Shown: positions 1 through 9,356, counted from the stretch's first letter. The stretch is 64,000 nucleotides of DNA from a virus (IMGVR_UViG_3300025108_000015:62001-126000), one strand, 5' to 3'. Notes: generated from the sequence alone by a model not told the origin. A program made the numbers and translations.

Positions 1-2
1 CA

Positions 3-383
3 CATTCTCAGATTACGAAGATGAATTTGGGTTATGTTCAAACCAAACTAAAGTACTACTCGGCGGTATTTGGAAACCAAACTCCAATTTATAGAGGTAA
101 AAAAATTACTAAGAGATACATATGGTCTCATTTCGGAACTGATGAAGAGGTGGATAATATGCATTCTACTATTGAAGATAGACCATTCTTACACAATGCA
201 TTTTGCTTTTACAATAAAAAAGATTTGGTTAAGAATCCATTTGATGAATCTATTCCAGGAAAAGAAGATAGGTATTGGGCAATTGAGATTTTAGAAGAAG
301 GTAAAAACTATTTATATACACCAAGTATCGAAGTAAATCACTACTATACTGGTAATGGCGCGACTTGGAAAGGATTAGGATAA
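3..383 (+). CDS. Glycosyltransferase C-terminal fragment (5'-truncated by window edge)
   Basis: The frame is open from the first bases of the window, so the gene starts upstream and the ATG at 21 need not be its start. The visible tail contains RPFLHNAFCFYNK and EDRYWAIEILEEGKNY, then EVNHYYTGNGATWKG. This resembles the end of GT2-like glycosyltransferases, where an ED-R-W segment follows the catalytic core. It overlaps the next gene by one base (TAATG) and heads a block of sugar-transfer genes. Family assignment is inference from a fragment. Confidence 0.55.
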   Translation, partial: HSQITKMNLGYVQTKLKYYSAVFGNQTPIYRGKKITKRYIWSHFGTDEEVDNMHSTIEDRPFLHNAFCFYNKKDLVKNPFDESIPGKEDRYWAIEILEEGKNYLYTPSIEVNHYYTGNGATWKGLG

Positions 384-1081
384 TGTATAATAGAACGAAC
401 AAAGTATATGATGTGGTGGTGTGTACAACCGCAGTAGATAGGATTGATTTACATGAGATGGTATTTCCAAAGTACATTGAGTTCCTATCGGGATTAAATG
501 TATATTGGATGTTTACTATGAATGATATATGGAATAGTGCTGATACATCTATTCAATATCTCATATCACTGCTCAAGCAAAATAATATAGATTATAATTT
601 CAGTTGTCACGGGTTTGGTGGAACTCAGTATGACTTTTACAAATCCGCACACTATTTGGTAAATAATGTTTCTAATATGAATCCTAAATATGGTGTAGTT
701 TGGTTAGAAGATGATTGGTTACTTACAAAAGAAGATAAAAAACTAAAACCTATATTAGAATCTTTTAATTTTGGTGAGAATGACTACATTGGATTAGCAG
801 CAAATAAGTTTATGAGTTTTAATCCTGGTGTATTTGGTATGGGGATTATAAATAAAATAATGTTGAAAAACATAAACAATATGGAAGGTGTATATGGACC
901 ATCAATTGATGATTTTGGGAAGGGTAATCCTGAAAGAGCAAGTTTGTATGGACCAACAAGGCAACCATCCTCGCTAAAATGTCCAGGTAAACATCATCAC
1001 CGACCTTACTTTAAGGATATCGGTAGGAGTTGGGTTTCTCGTAATAAATTAAAAGAAAGAACTTTTAAACAAAATTTATAA
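383..1081 (+). CDS. Glycosyltransferase-like protein of unknown specificity
   Basis: A 232-aa protein. I chose ATG 383 because it overlaps the upstream stop as TAATG; an in-frame ATG at 365 would add six residues. The fold looks alpha/beta: VVVCTTAVDRIDL near the N terminus, and VWLEDDWLLTKED around residue 110, where an acidic EDD could be the metal-binding DxD-like site of GT-A enzymes. It ends on TAATG with the epimerase gene. Its neighbours suggest glycan synthesis for the host surface or virion, but the substrate is unknown. Confidence 0.55.
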   Translation: MYNRTNKVYDVVVCTTAVDRIDLHEMVFPKYIEFLSGLNVYWMFTMNDIWNSADTSIQYLISLLKQNNIDYNFSCHGFGGTQYDFYKSAHYLVNNVSNMNPKYGVVWLEDDWLLTKEDKKLKPILESFNFGENDYIGLAANKFMSFNPGVFGMGIINKIMLKNINNMEGVYGPSIDDFGKGNPERASLYGPTRQPSSLKCPGKHHHRPYFKDIGRSWVSRNKLKERTFKQNL

Positions 1082-1947
1082 TGAAAATATTAGTTACAGG
1101 TGGTGCAGGTTTTGTAGGAACAAACCTCATCAAAAGATTATTGAAAGATGGACACAATGTAGTATCTATCGACAATTATTATACTGGTAATGTACAAAAT
1201 CATCAAAAAGGATGTAAGTATCTAAACCACGACCTCAGAAACATTACTGAGTTTATGGATGTTGATGTTGTATTTCACTTGGCAGCGATTGCCCGTATCC
1301 AACCATCATTCAAATTACCCAAAGAATATTTTACTACCAATGCAAATGGAACTCTGAATTTGGTAGATTGGTGTGCTAATAATAACGTACCAATCATATA
1401 CGCTGGTTCATCATCAAAACATAGTGGTAGATTTAAGAATCCATATACATTCTCAAAAGATGTGGGTGAAGACATCATTTCACTTTATCAGAAACATTAT
1501 GAGTTGAAATCATCAATTACACGATTTTACAATGTATATGGACCACATCATCTAAAAGATGGTGGGTATTGTACTTTAATTGGTAAATGGGAAAAGGCAA
1601 TTGAAGATGGTAAGTCGCTTACTATTTTTGGTGATGGTACTAAACGTAGAGACTTTACTCATATTGACGATATCGTAGACGCATTAGTAAAGATTATGGA
1701 ACAAGGGGCATATGGGTATGACTTTGAACTTGGTAGAGGTAAAAACTACTCTGTTAAAGACATAGCAGATATGTTCAACTATGATGATATTGTTTATGAA
1801 GATGATAAGCCAGGTGAAGCATTGGTAACTCTTTGTGAAGATACACTCGCTAATGAAATACTTGGTTGGATACCAACTAAGGATATAGATAATTACATAA
1901 CAAGTTATATAAATGAAAAAGAACATAATATTCATACCGGCAATTGA
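1081..1947 (+). CDS. NAD-dependent sugar epimerase/dehydratase (extended SDR family)
   Basis: A 288-aa protein with the Rossmann motif TGGAGFVG at residues 6-13 and the catalytic YxxxK as Y122-TFS-K126, preceded by a serine run at 110-112. RFYNVYGPHH and RRDFTHIDDIVDAL are hallmarks of GalE/RmlB-type nucleotide-sugar enzymes. It would interconvert or dehydrate an NDP-sugar in the cytoplasm, supplying the neighbouring glycosyltransferases. Length is slightly short for the family (about 310-340 aa) but all key residues are present. Specificity (4-epimerase or 4,6-dehydratase) cannot be read here. Confidence 0.9.
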   Translation: MKILVTGGAGFVGTNLIKRLLKDGHNVVSIDNYYTGNVQNHQKGCKYLNHDLRNITEFMDVDVVFHLAAIARIQPSFKLPKEYFTTNANGTLNLVDWCANNNVPIIYAGSSSKHSGRFKNPYTFSKDVGEDIISLYQKHYELKSSITRFYNVYGPHHLKDGGYCTLIGKWEKAIEDGKSLTIFGDGTKRRDFTHIDDIVDALVKIMEQGAYGYDFELGRGKNYSVKDIADMFNYDDIVYEDDKPGEALVTLCEDTLANEILGWIPTKDIDNYITSYINEKEHNIHTGN

Positions 1948-2680
1948 TGCAGGTCGTGGAAGGCACCACGCATACAATTACAGTATTCAATCTTGGCAGA
2001 AGTGGGCTGAGAAAAATAATGCTGAAGTTGTAATTTGGGATACTGCGTTATATACTTGGGAAGAGATGACTATCCCATGGCAACGATATCACTTATTTAA
2101 AATACTTGACCATAACGAGATAGAATTTGACCAAGTTCTAATGGTTGATTCCGATACGATAGTACATCCAGATACACCTAATTTCTTTGAAATGAACGAA
2201 CGTAAGTATACTGGTGTTCTTGATTTGGGGTGTTGGGAATGGACTGGTAGGTCACTAAGACATTACAAAGATATGTTCGATGGTTACAAGCTAGATAGAG
2301 GTATGTACTTTAATGGTGGATTTCAAATTGTAAACGAATCCCATAGAGAATTCTTTGATTACGTATTAGACTTTTATTTTAAAAATCAAGATACTTTGGT
2401 AGAAAAGCAAAAAGCAGGATTGGGTACTGACCAAACTGTTATAAACTATCTGATACAAACTCAAGGAATTGATTTGAAGATGTTACCTGCCACATTCAAT
2501 CTACATCATATGTCGAGTAAGAACCTACTTAACTTTGGCCAATCGTGGTGGGGTGATAGTATGGATAATCTATACGAACAAGCGTGGGTATATCATTTTA
2601 ATGCAATTCCTAAAAATGGATTGAATAGAAACTCATCATACTTTATAAAAAGAGCATACGAGGAATTATGGGGAGAATAG
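1913..2680 (+). CDS. GT-A glycosyltransferase
   Basis: A 255-aa protein overlapping the epimerase by 35 nt. The DxD metal site is visible in VLMVDSDTIVHPD (D79, D81), and RGMYFNGGFQIVN later matches the acceptor-side segment of GT8-like enzymes. ATG 1913 is the first in-frame start; the KNIIFIPAIDAGRGR beginning looks like a genuine first strand. Probably transfers a sugar from an NDP donor as part of the glycan block. Confidence 0.7.
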   Translation: MKKNIIFIPAIDAGRGRHHAYNYSIQSWQKWAEKNNAEVVIWDTALYTWEEMTIPWQRYHLFKILDHNEIEFDQVLMVDSDTIVHPDTPNFFEMNERKYTGVLDLGCWEWTGRSLRHYKDMFDGYKLDRGMYFNGGFQIVNESHREFFDYVLDFYFKNQDTLVEKQKAGLGTDQTVINYLIQTQGIDLKMLPATFNLHHMSSKNLLNFGQSWWGDSMDNLYEQAWVYHFNAIPKNGLNRNSSYFIKRAYEELWGE

Positions 2681-3615
2681 CATTTATATCAGAGTTACCA
2701 TTTAATGGTAAGGTGAATAGAAACCACCCACATATGAGAACTGAGTTTGCTCAATTTTGTGCTCTAAACGCAGACCATTATTGTTTCTATCAGATGGAAC
2801 AATTACAATCTGAATACGACCATATCATTCTACTCATTAGTAAGACTGATAAACTCAGAGATTTTGTATACCAAAAAGAAAAGTTGGTATCAGACTTGAG
2901 GAAGTTTGGTAAGAAGATTTGGTTTATGCAAGAGGCAACCGCACAAATATATCAAACAAAAGAACTTCATCATCAGATTTGGCATTATAATTTATTACAA
3001 GAAGTAGATGGTATCCTTACTGAAAATGTAACGGATTTTAACTACTTTAAAGGTATAACCTCTTCTGATAAAGAAATTCACACAATTCCCACTTTGATTA
3101 TTGAAGATAATTTTGTATATTTAAAAAATACTACAAAAGAAGAAAAGGTTATGATGGGTGGTAATTTCACTTCTTGGTATGGTGGGTTTGATTCTTACTT
3201 GGTATCGAGTGAGTTTAACAAACCAATATCAGTACCTAAAATGAGAACAGTTGCAAACGAAAGCCAATTGGTAGAGGTATTACCACACGTTACATTTTCA
3301 GAGTGGATGAAACTCCTATCAAGTTATAAGTACGCGGTACATCTAATGCCTAACACCACTGCAGGTACGTTTTCATTGAATTGTTCTTTTCTTGGTATAC
3401 CATGTATAGGTTATGTTGATGCTGATACACAACGATTATCTCAACCCATGCTATCGGTTGATAGATTTGATTTAGAAAGTGCACGAAGTTTAGCAAAACA
3501 ACTTAGAGATGATGAGGGCTTCTATAATGAATGTTCCAAATCGGCTCTAAATAATTACAACAAACACTTCCATGAGAATGTGTTTTTAACTAAAATGAAT
3601 AAAATATTATGTTAA
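2668..3615 (+). CDS. GT-B-like glycosyltransferase
   Basis: A 315-aa protein overlapping its upstream neighbour by 13 nt. There is no DxD. The N-terminal half has strands such as YDHIILLISK and KKIWFMQEA. The C-terminal half has a group-1-like pattern (YAVHLMPNTTAGTFSLNC, then FLGIPCIGYVD), resembling the nucleotide-sugar binding domain of GT-B enzymes. It overlaps the next gene by 7 nt, so translation is probably coupled. Donor and acceptor are unknown. Confidence 0.6.
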   Translation: MGRIAFISELPFNGKVNRNHPHMRTEFAQFCALNADHYCFYQMEQLQSEYDHIILLISKTDKLRDFVYQKEKLVSDLRKFGKKIWFMQEATAQIYQTKELHHQIWHYNLLQEVDGILTENVTDFNYFKGITSSDKEIHTIPTLIIEDNFVYLKNTTKEEKVMMGGNFTSWYGGFDSYLVSSEFNKPISVPKMRTVANESQLVEVLPHVTFSEWMKLLSSYKYAVHLMPNTTAGTFSLNCSFLGIPCIGYVDADTQRLSQPMLSVDRFDLESARSLAKQLRDDEGFYNECSKSALNNYNKHFHENVFLTKMNKILC

Positions 3616-4814
3616 ATAAATCAGATATATCATTTATCCAACCATCTCGTGATAATTTAAAGTACCTAAAGTGGTCATACGATTCAATCAGAAAGAATGG
3701 TGGGCCAGAACCAACCATTTGTGTTGCAGATGACTTCAGTAACGATGGAACTTGGGAGTGGTGTCAAGAAATGATGACCACGGACCCAAACTTCAAGGCA
3801 ATACGAAACGAAGGACCAACACGATTGGGTCATACTATTCTATACGATAGATTAATCAACGAAGTAGCTACCACGCCAATTGTAGGTATATATCATGCTG
3901 ATATGTATTTATGTCCTGGCGCTCTTGAATCAGTATTAGAACACATTAAACCTCTAAGTGTGGTATCACTTACTCGTATCGAACCACCATTACATCCGGA
4001 TGGTCCTGAAAAGATTCTTTTGGACTTTGGTATTGAGCCGGAAGAGTTTGTTGATTTAGAAGATAAGCTATTAGAACAATTACCATCGTTAAAACAAGGT
4101 AAAACTACTGAGGGTATATTTGCCCCATGGTTCTTATTTAAAGAAGACTTTACTTCTATTGGTGGACACGACCCGTTATTTGCACCCCAATCAAAAGAAG
4201 ATACTGATATCTTTAATCGATTCCATCTGAATGGATATAAGTTTATTCAGACTTGGGATGGGTTTGTATATCATATGACTTGTAGAGGTAGTAGATTTGC
4301 AGATGGAGCGAAGCGTAATCCAAATGGAGAGGTCTTCATGAAGAATAGGGAGACTGATGAGTGGTTGATTCAGAATCAACGTTCAACTCGTAACTTCCTT
4401 AGAAAGTGGGGGCATTATTGTAAACATGATAAGTTAATGAAACCAGTCGTACCACATAAGTACGATATACAATTCAATATTGAAAATGGTACTTATGCAT
4501 TACTACATGCCTTAGAACCCTGGTGTAGTAGAATTGTAATAGATTTAGATAAAGATAAAATCAAAGAATATATTGAGTTAGAACAACCAAGCACTCAGTT
4601 CGATTTAAGTAAAAGAATCAATGTAGATGTAGATTCTGATATTGAAATTAGTTTTGATGGTAATAAATTTACACAAAATGCATTTAATTACATACAGCAA
4701 TTATCAGAAATATTAGATTTTAACGATTTTTCTAATGGTGAGTATGAATTAGACATATTTAATATAAAGGTGAATCGTGTAAAACACTACGATTCTGAGT
4801 TAATTAATCTATGA
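3609..4814 (+). CDS. Family 2 glycosyltransferase with C-terminal extension
   Basis: A 401-aa protein. Residues 1-230 form a GT2 domain: CVADDFSNDGTWEW (acidic pair D41-D42, binding the nucleotide), YHADMYLCPGAL at the DxD position, and EDTDIFNRFHLNGYKF as the catalytic ED motif. The last 130 residues (INVDVDSDIEISFDG onward) are not GT2-like and may bind the acceptor or a partner. It closes the glycosyltransferase block and overlaps the next gene as ATGA. Confidence 0.8.
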   Translation: MLNKSDISFIQPSRDNLKYLKWSYDSIRKNGGPEPTICVADDFSNDGTWEWCQEMMTTDPNFKAIRNEGPTRLGHTILYDRLINEVATTPIVGIYHADMYLCPGALESVLEHIKPLSVVSLTRIEPPLHPDGPEKILLDFGIEPEEFVDLEDKLLEQLPSLKQGKTTEGIFAPWFLFKEDFTSIGGHDPLFAPQSKEDTDIFNRFHLNGYKFIQTWDGFVYHMTCRGSRFADGAKRNPNGEVFMKNRETDEWLIQNQRSTRNFLRKWGHYCKHDKLMKPVVPHKYDIQFNIENGTYALLHALEPWCSRIVIDLDKDKIKEYIELEQPSTQFDLSKRINVDVDSDIEISFDGNKFTQNAFNYIQQLSEILDFNDFSNGEYELDIFNIKVNRVKHYDSELINL

Positions 4815-5056
4815 GATACTTTATATTACTACCAGGAGACACCGAAGAATCAGTTGATTTCTCAACTAATGTCTTAGGTGAAATTTCATTCAAAAACTTT
4901 TGGGCAGACCAAGGGTTTGAGATATTAGTAAGATTGGTAGAAAAGTATCCGGACACTTTATCTGAAGTGACAATCAAAGACGAACAATCTAAATCTTATT
5001 CCGTAGAAGAATTCTTGGACAAAATTAAAAAGTTAAAGGTAATCCAAAATGGGTAA
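4811..5056 (+). CDS. Small acidic phage protein, unknown function
   Basis: 81 aa, starting on the stop codon of the preceding glycosyltransferase gene (ATGA). It begins MRYFILLPGDTEESV and has a FEILVRLVEKYPD helix. No known domain recognised. The tight coupling shows it belongs to the same transcription unit. Confidence 0.6.
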   Translation: MRYFILLPGDTEESVDFSTNVLGEISFKNFWADQGFEILVRLVEKYPDTLSEVTIKDEQSKSYSVEEFLDKIKKLKVIQNG

Positions 5057-5234
5057 AATAGACCTTAATAAATTAGAAGACTATGTAGATAGTCATGAGA
5101 GATATGAAAAATTTACAAAATCAAATAGGAAGAAAGCTAATAATGAAGAAAACTTTCTCCAATCACAAGGGAAGTCTGTTGGGGGGAGAACGACTGACAC
5201 TTATATCGGTCAACGAACAAAAGCAAGAACTTAG
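5049..5234 (+). CDS. Small basic hydrophilic protein (overlaps the next frame)
   Basis: 61 aa, overlapping the upstream gene by 8 nt, beginning MGKIDLNKLEDYVDSHERYE and ending in a basic low-complexity tail. The last 92 nt are also read in another frame by the next candidate. The first half looks coding (charged amphipathic helix); the tail looks less convincing. Function unknown. Confidence 0.45.
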   Translation: MGKIDLNKLEDYVDSHERYEKFTKSNRKKANNEENFLQSQGKSVGGRTTDTYIGQRTKART

Positions 5235-5298
5235 AGTATCAGACCCATTCGGAAGTGACTGGATAATTCCTTTGGAATTTGTAGATACTTATATATAA
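5143..5298 (+). CDS. Small protein in an overlapping frame
   Basis: 51 aa from ATG 5143, with a purine-rich AGGAAGAA 10-17 nt upstream. The C-terminal half (ELRVSDPFGSDWIIPLEFV) looks like a compact folded strand-turn-strand unit. It overlaps the preceding frame by 92 nt. Either both are translated or the two frames are one gene joined by a frameshift; the sequence alone does not decide. Confidence 0.45.
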   Translation: MKKTFSNHKGSLLGGERLTLISVNEQKQELRVSDPFGSDWIIPLEFVDTYI

Positions 5299-5309
5299 GG
5301 ATATGTAAT

Positions 5310-5465
5310 ATGAGTGGATTGAGTAGATATGAAGAAGCACTTGAACGTTTAATCAAATCGGTTGATGAGAAGTGGTCAGCTTCATATAAAAAATCCATAG
5401 ATTGTAATAACCCAAAAGGCTTTAGTCAAAAAGCACATTGTGCCGGCCGCAAAAAAGGAAAATAG
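5310..5465 (+). CDS. 51-aa protein with a CNNPKGFSQKAHC tail
   Basis: A short gene starting at ATG 5310 and ending TAG 5463-5465, one base before the amidase ATG. After an amphipathic helix (SRYEEALERLIKS) it carries CNNPKGFSQKAHCAGRKKGK, with two cysteines and a histidine in a basic context, possibly a small metal- or nucleic-acid-binding knuckle. I recall similar tails on proteins of other marine phages, but cannot verify that here. Its position suggests co-expression with the endolysin. Confidence 0.65.
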   Translation: MSGLSRYEEALERLIKSVDEKWSASYKKSIDCNNPKGFSQKAHCAGRKKGK

Positions 5466-5466
5466 T

Positions 5467-6348
5467 ATGTTACTAAAAGTAGGTTCAAAAGGAAACGAAG
5501 TTAAATTATTACAAGAGTTTTTAGAAATTGGCGCAGATGGTATATTCGGTAAAGGAACTGAGAAATCAGTTAAAGAATTCCAAAAAATCAATGGTTTGGT
5601 TGCTGATGGTATCGTTGGCGCTTCCACTTGGGATTGTATGGGTTTGGCTACTACTGATGACTCAGAAAAGACATTCGAAACGGAAAATTGTCTAATTGTT
5701 AATAGACATTACTTACCTAATGGTGAGTATAAATCAGGCCCAACTAATAAAGAGTATATATTCTTACATCATACTGCAGGGTGGCACAACCCATTCAATT
5801 GTATCGACCAATGGGGTAGAGATTCTCGTGGTGCAGTAGCAACTGAATTTGTATTAGGTGGTCCATCAGTAAAAGGTAACAATGAAGACTATGATGGTGT
5901 AATGGTACAAGCATTTCCTGAAGGTGGTTATGGGTGGCACTTAGGTAAGAATGGGTCACAGTATATGCACACACATTCAGTAGGAATTGAAGTGTGTAAC
6001 TTTGGCTGGATTAAAGATGGTAAAACATATGCCGGTACACGAGTTCATGAATCTCAGTTGGTTGAGTTAGACACCCCATTTAGAGGATTCAAAACTTGGC
6101 ACAAATATTCCGATGACCAAATCGAAGCACTTAGAAAGTGGATTCTATGGATTGGTGAGAGAGATAACATTGATGTAAGAAGCGGATTAGTAGAAGAAGT
6201 AAAGAAAAAAGGTGCAGGTGGATTTGAATTCAATGAAGATGCATACTATGGTAGAGTAAAGGGTATGTGGACTCATACTAATACACGTAAAGATAAGTTT
6301 GATATGTTCCCACAACAAGAACTATTAGATATGTTAATCTCTTTATAG
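5467..6348 (+). CDS. N-acetylmuramoyl-L-alanine amidase endolysin with PG-binding domain
   Basis: 293 aa from ATG 5467 (AAAGGAAAA just upstream; an in-frame ATG at 5440 would overlap the previous gene). Residues 1-60 are a PG_binding_1 repeat (LLQEFLEIGADGIFGKGTE). Residues about 85-290 are an Amidase_2 domain: FLHHTAG (101-105) gives the first zinc histidine, HTHSVGIEV forms the core strand, and WTHTNTRKDKFDMFP supplies the second histidine and the acidic ligand replacing cysteine. It cleaves the glycan-peptide amide of peptidoglycan and is probably the lysis enzyme. There is no signal peptide, so a holin or other route to the periplasm is expected. Confidence 0.93.
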   Translation: MLLKVGSKGNEVKLLQEFLEIGADGIFGKGTEKSVKEFQKINGLVADGIVGASTWDCMGLATTDDSEKTFETENCLIVNRHYLPNGEYKSGPTNKEYIFLHHTAGWHNPFNCIDQWGRDSRGAVATEFVLGGPSVKGNNEDYDGVMVQAFPEGGYGWHLGKNGSQYMHTHSVGIEVCNFGWIKDGKTYAGTRVHESQLVELDTPFRGFKTWHKYSDDQIEALRKWILWIGERDNIDVRSGLVEEVKKKGAGGFEFNEDAYYGRVKGMWTHTNTRKDKFDMFPQQELLDMLISL

Positions 6349-6397
6349 TAATATTACATAGTTATAACAGTAACGTAAATCATCCACGGAATTTATT

Positions 6398-9355
6398 ATG
6401 AAAAAGTATTTAATTAATTTATTACTATTGTTATTACCAACTGTAACATTAGCACAAGGTACAAGTTGGTTTGAGTTAAAAGTAGAATTTGGTAGATACA
6501 TATTCACCAGTGGAAATGTATATTCAAACGACCAGTCAATTTTAATAAAGCAAGGTAACGATACATTATACTACAAAGACTACGTTTCCTTAACTAATCC
6601 AAGTACTTACAACTACACTATTTTAAATTGTGATACTGGTGATGTTAAGATAATACTTAACTCTAATAGAACTAGATGGTGGGATAATCAAGGTGTACCT
6701 CCGGTTGTGTGGTTACGAAACGCAACTCAAGATACATTTGTAAACATAGCCCCAATGACATTAGGGTTATTTAGTGGTGCAAACTCAGTTTACTCATACG
6801 ATACAACTGTTAATCTCCTATCACAACCACCACCATACGCAGGTTGTATGGATACATTATCTTCAACTTACGACTCTAATGCTAATATTAATAATGGTCA
6901 ATGTAAATATCCTGTAACTTTTGCAGTAGATATGAACTCTTATAATGACACGTTCTCTCAAGTTTATGTAAGTGGGCAGTTTAATAGTTGGAGTGGTATT
7001 GCAGATTCTTTATCTGATTCAGATGGTGATGGTATTTGGACAGGTACTATTGATATACTAAACAATCCAGGTTGGTTATGGAAGTACTCAGTTGATAACT
7101 GGGTTGACCAAGAGTTACCACCAAATATGCAAAACAATCAAAACCCATACGCTACTTGTTTCTTATTAGATGCCGCAGGGTTTACAAATAGAAATCTTAT
7201 TGTAGATGGAACATCAGTAGTATTAGATACTAATTGTTGGGAAAAGTGTTTAGATTGTGCTGATATTATAGGATGTACTGATACCACTTCTGCCGAATAC
7301 AACCCATGGGCTACAATAAGTGATGGGAAGTGTATAGGGAATCCAGCAGATACACTTTCTTGTTCTTCAAGTGAAACTTACTTAGACGTACAATTCACTC
7401 CCGATAACTATGGTAGTGAATCAAGTTGGATTCTTTATGACAATAATGGAGCAGTATATACAGCATCTCAAGGGACCTATTCTGGCGCATCACCAGGTAT
7501 AGCTATATCACATTACATTTGTGTTGATACAAATGTATTAGTAGATATTGTAATTAACGATTCTTATGGTGATGGTTTAAATGGTACTTTATTTGGTGGT
7601 CAAGTAGATGGTGATTTAAAAGTATATGATTGTTCAGGTAATCTATTATGGTCGTTATCTGATACAATTCCAAATGGTAACTTTGGGTATCAATTCACAT
7701 CTCCACAATTTAATACTGGAGGGATATGTTCTTCAGGCGCGTCTGATGTTTATGGGTGTATGAATCCATTCTCAACCACATACAATCCAAGTGCTACAAT
7801 AGACACGGGTACGTGTGGGCCAGCCCGAATAGTAGGATGTACTGACACATCAGCATTCAACTATGTAGATACCGCTAACACCAGTGAGATAATGACTGGC
7901 GATTATACCTTAAAAATAAAAGATGGCGCCTCAAATGGTTGGGGTGGTACTTGGTTAGGTATCAAACAAGGTGATAACTTGTCTCCTCAATTTAAAATGG
8001 GACCAAATGATGGTTATGAATTAACGTTTGATGTACCTTTAAACATCTATGAACCAATTGATTTGTACCTATTTACAACGACTCAATCTCAAAACTCAAT
8101 CGCTCAGATAGCATATACGTTGTATGGTCCTGAAGGTGATACTATTGTAGATGTTCCGTTTTGGGGAGCAACTACATTACAATTCCCCATAATTCAAAGA
8201 GTTGATTCACAACCAACATTTGGTGATGTTTGTATCGAAAAAGTATTCGGATGTACCGATTCAACATCTATTAATTACGATTCATTAGCTAATACCGATG
8301 ATGGTGGGTGTATTCCTGTTATTTTAGGATGTATGAATCCATTGTCATTTAATTACAACCCTAATGCAAATACGCCTGATACTTGTATAGCTATTAAAGT
8401 AGGTTGTACGGATTCAACAATGTGGAATTACGACCCATTAGCAAATACGTCAGGTACTTGTATTCCTTATATCTATGGTTGTACAAACCCATCCTCATTT
8501 AATTATAATGCATTAGCTAACACGGATGATGGTTCATGTGTTCCTGTAATTTATGGGTGTACGGACCCAACATCTTATAATTACGATTCATTAGCTAACA
8601 CGGATGATGGGTCGTGTATCGCTAGAGTGTATGGTTGTACTGATTCAACTTCGTTTAACTTTGACCCATTAGCTAATACTGATAATGGAACTTGTGTTCC
8701 TTACATTTATGGGTGTATGGATGTTAACTCATTTAACTACAATCCTGATGCTAATACAAATCAAGTATCGGCTACTGATTTTTCAAACCCATGTATTCCA
8801 ATTATCTATGGTTGTACTGATTCAACGTCACTTAACTACAACCCATTAGCTAATACTGATAATGGTAGTTGTATTACCCCAATATATGGTTGTACTGACC
8901 CAAATGCTCATAATTATAACCCAAATGCTAATGTTTCTGACACTACGGCGTGTTTATATGATGCTGGGTGTATAGATGGGCCTGGTAACCCATATTGGTT
9001 AAATGACCCATGTTACGCTTGGGTAATTGATGTAGACGAGTATTGTTGTACTAATTCGTGGGACACTGATTGTCAATATCTGTATGATTATTGTGCTACT
9101 GTCAATGGTACTCTTAGTATTGATGATATTGACTTTAAAAATATTGTTGTGTATCCTAACCCAACAACAAATACATTAAATATCAGAACTACCTTGGATA
9201 TTACATATACTTTATACGACTTTATGGGTAAATTGATTGTTGAAAATTCTAAAGAACGAACAATTGATATGTCATCATTAGCAAATGGTGTTTATTTCCT
9301 ATCAATTGAACACCATGGTACACGATTTAATAAAAAAATTGTAAAGGAAGATTAA
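6398..9355 (+). CDS. Secreted repeat protein with T9SS type A sorting domain
   Basis: 985 aa. An N-terminal signal peptide (KKYLINLLLLLLPTVTLAQG) is followed by extracellular modules: an immunoglobulin-like sugar-binding-type segment from about residue 174 (VYVSGQFNSWSG), spaced CTD-x-NY units, then about nine tandem 26-aa units of the form GCTDPTSYNYDSLANTDDG between nt 8247 and 8960. From about residue 910 it ends in VVYPNPTTNTLNI...SLANGVYFLSIEHHG...KKIVKE, the hallmark of type IX secretion cargo. It should be exported by Sec and then T9SS to the host surface. The next gene is probably its partner. A receptor-masking, adhesion or biofilm role is possible but not shown. Confidence 0.9.
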   Translation: MKKYLINLLLLLLPTVTLAQGTSWFELKVEFGRYIFTSGNVYSNDQSILIKQGNDTLYYKDYVSLTNPSTYNYTILNCDTGDVKIILNSNRTRWWDNQGVPPVVWLRNATQDTFVNIAPMTLGLFSGANSVYSYDTTVNLLSQPPPYAGCMDTLSSTYDSNANINNGQCKYPVTFAVDMNSYNDTFSQVYVSGQFNSWSGIADSLSDSDGDGIWTGTIDILNNPGWLWKYSVDNWVDQELPPNMQNNQNPYATCFLLDAAGFTNRNLIVDGTSVVLDTNCWEKCLDCADIIGCTDTTSAEYNPWATISDGKCIGNPADTLSCSSSETYLDVQFTPDNYGSESSWILYDNNGAVYTASQGTYSGASPGIAISHYICVDTNVLVDIVINDSYGDGLNGTLFGGQVDGDLKVYDCSGNLLWSLSDTIPNGNFGYQFTSPQFNTGGICSSGASDVYGCMNPFSTTYNPSATIDTGTCGPARIVGCTDTSAFNYVDTANTSEIMTGDYTLKIKDGASNGWGGTWLGIKQGDNLSPQFKMGPNDGYELTFDVPLNIYEPIDLYLFTTTQSQNSIAQIAYTLYGPEGDTIVDVPFWGATTLQFPIIQRVDSQPTFGDVCIEKVFGCTDSTSINYDSLANTDDGGCIPVILGCMNPLSFNYNPNANTPDTCIAIKVGCTDSTMWNYDPLANTSGTCIPYIYGCTNPSSFNYNALANTDDGSCVPVIYGCTDPTSYNYDSLANTDDGSCIARVYGCTDSTSFNFDPLANTDNGTCVPYIYGCMDVNSFNYNPDANTNQVSATDFSNPCIPIIYGCTDSTSLNYNPLANTDNGSCITPIYGCTDPNAHNYNPNANVSDTTACLYDAGCIDGPGNPYWLNDPCYAWVIDVDEYCCTNSWDTDCQYLYDYCATVNGTLSIDDIDFKNIVVYPNPTTNTLNIRTTLDITYTLYDFMGKLIVENSKERTIDMSSLANGVYFLSIEHHGTRFNKKIVKED
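8247..8960 (+). repeat. Tandem ~78-bp coding repeats (GCTD-x-NY-x-ANTDDGSC units)
   Basis: Within the T9SS protein gene, about nine consecutive units of roughly 26 codons each begin with GC(T/M)(D/N) and end ANT(D)DG(S)C. The two cysteines per unit are kept while intervening residues drift, as expected for disulfide- or calcium-stabilised extracellular repeats. Looser copies occur earlier at about 6842, 7272, 7756 and 7832. Confidence 0.85.
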
Positions 9356-9356
9356 T

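Noticed and set aside
8247-8960. CRISPR-like array
   Set aside because: The repeats are coding, continuous in frame, vary at third positions and have no spacers.
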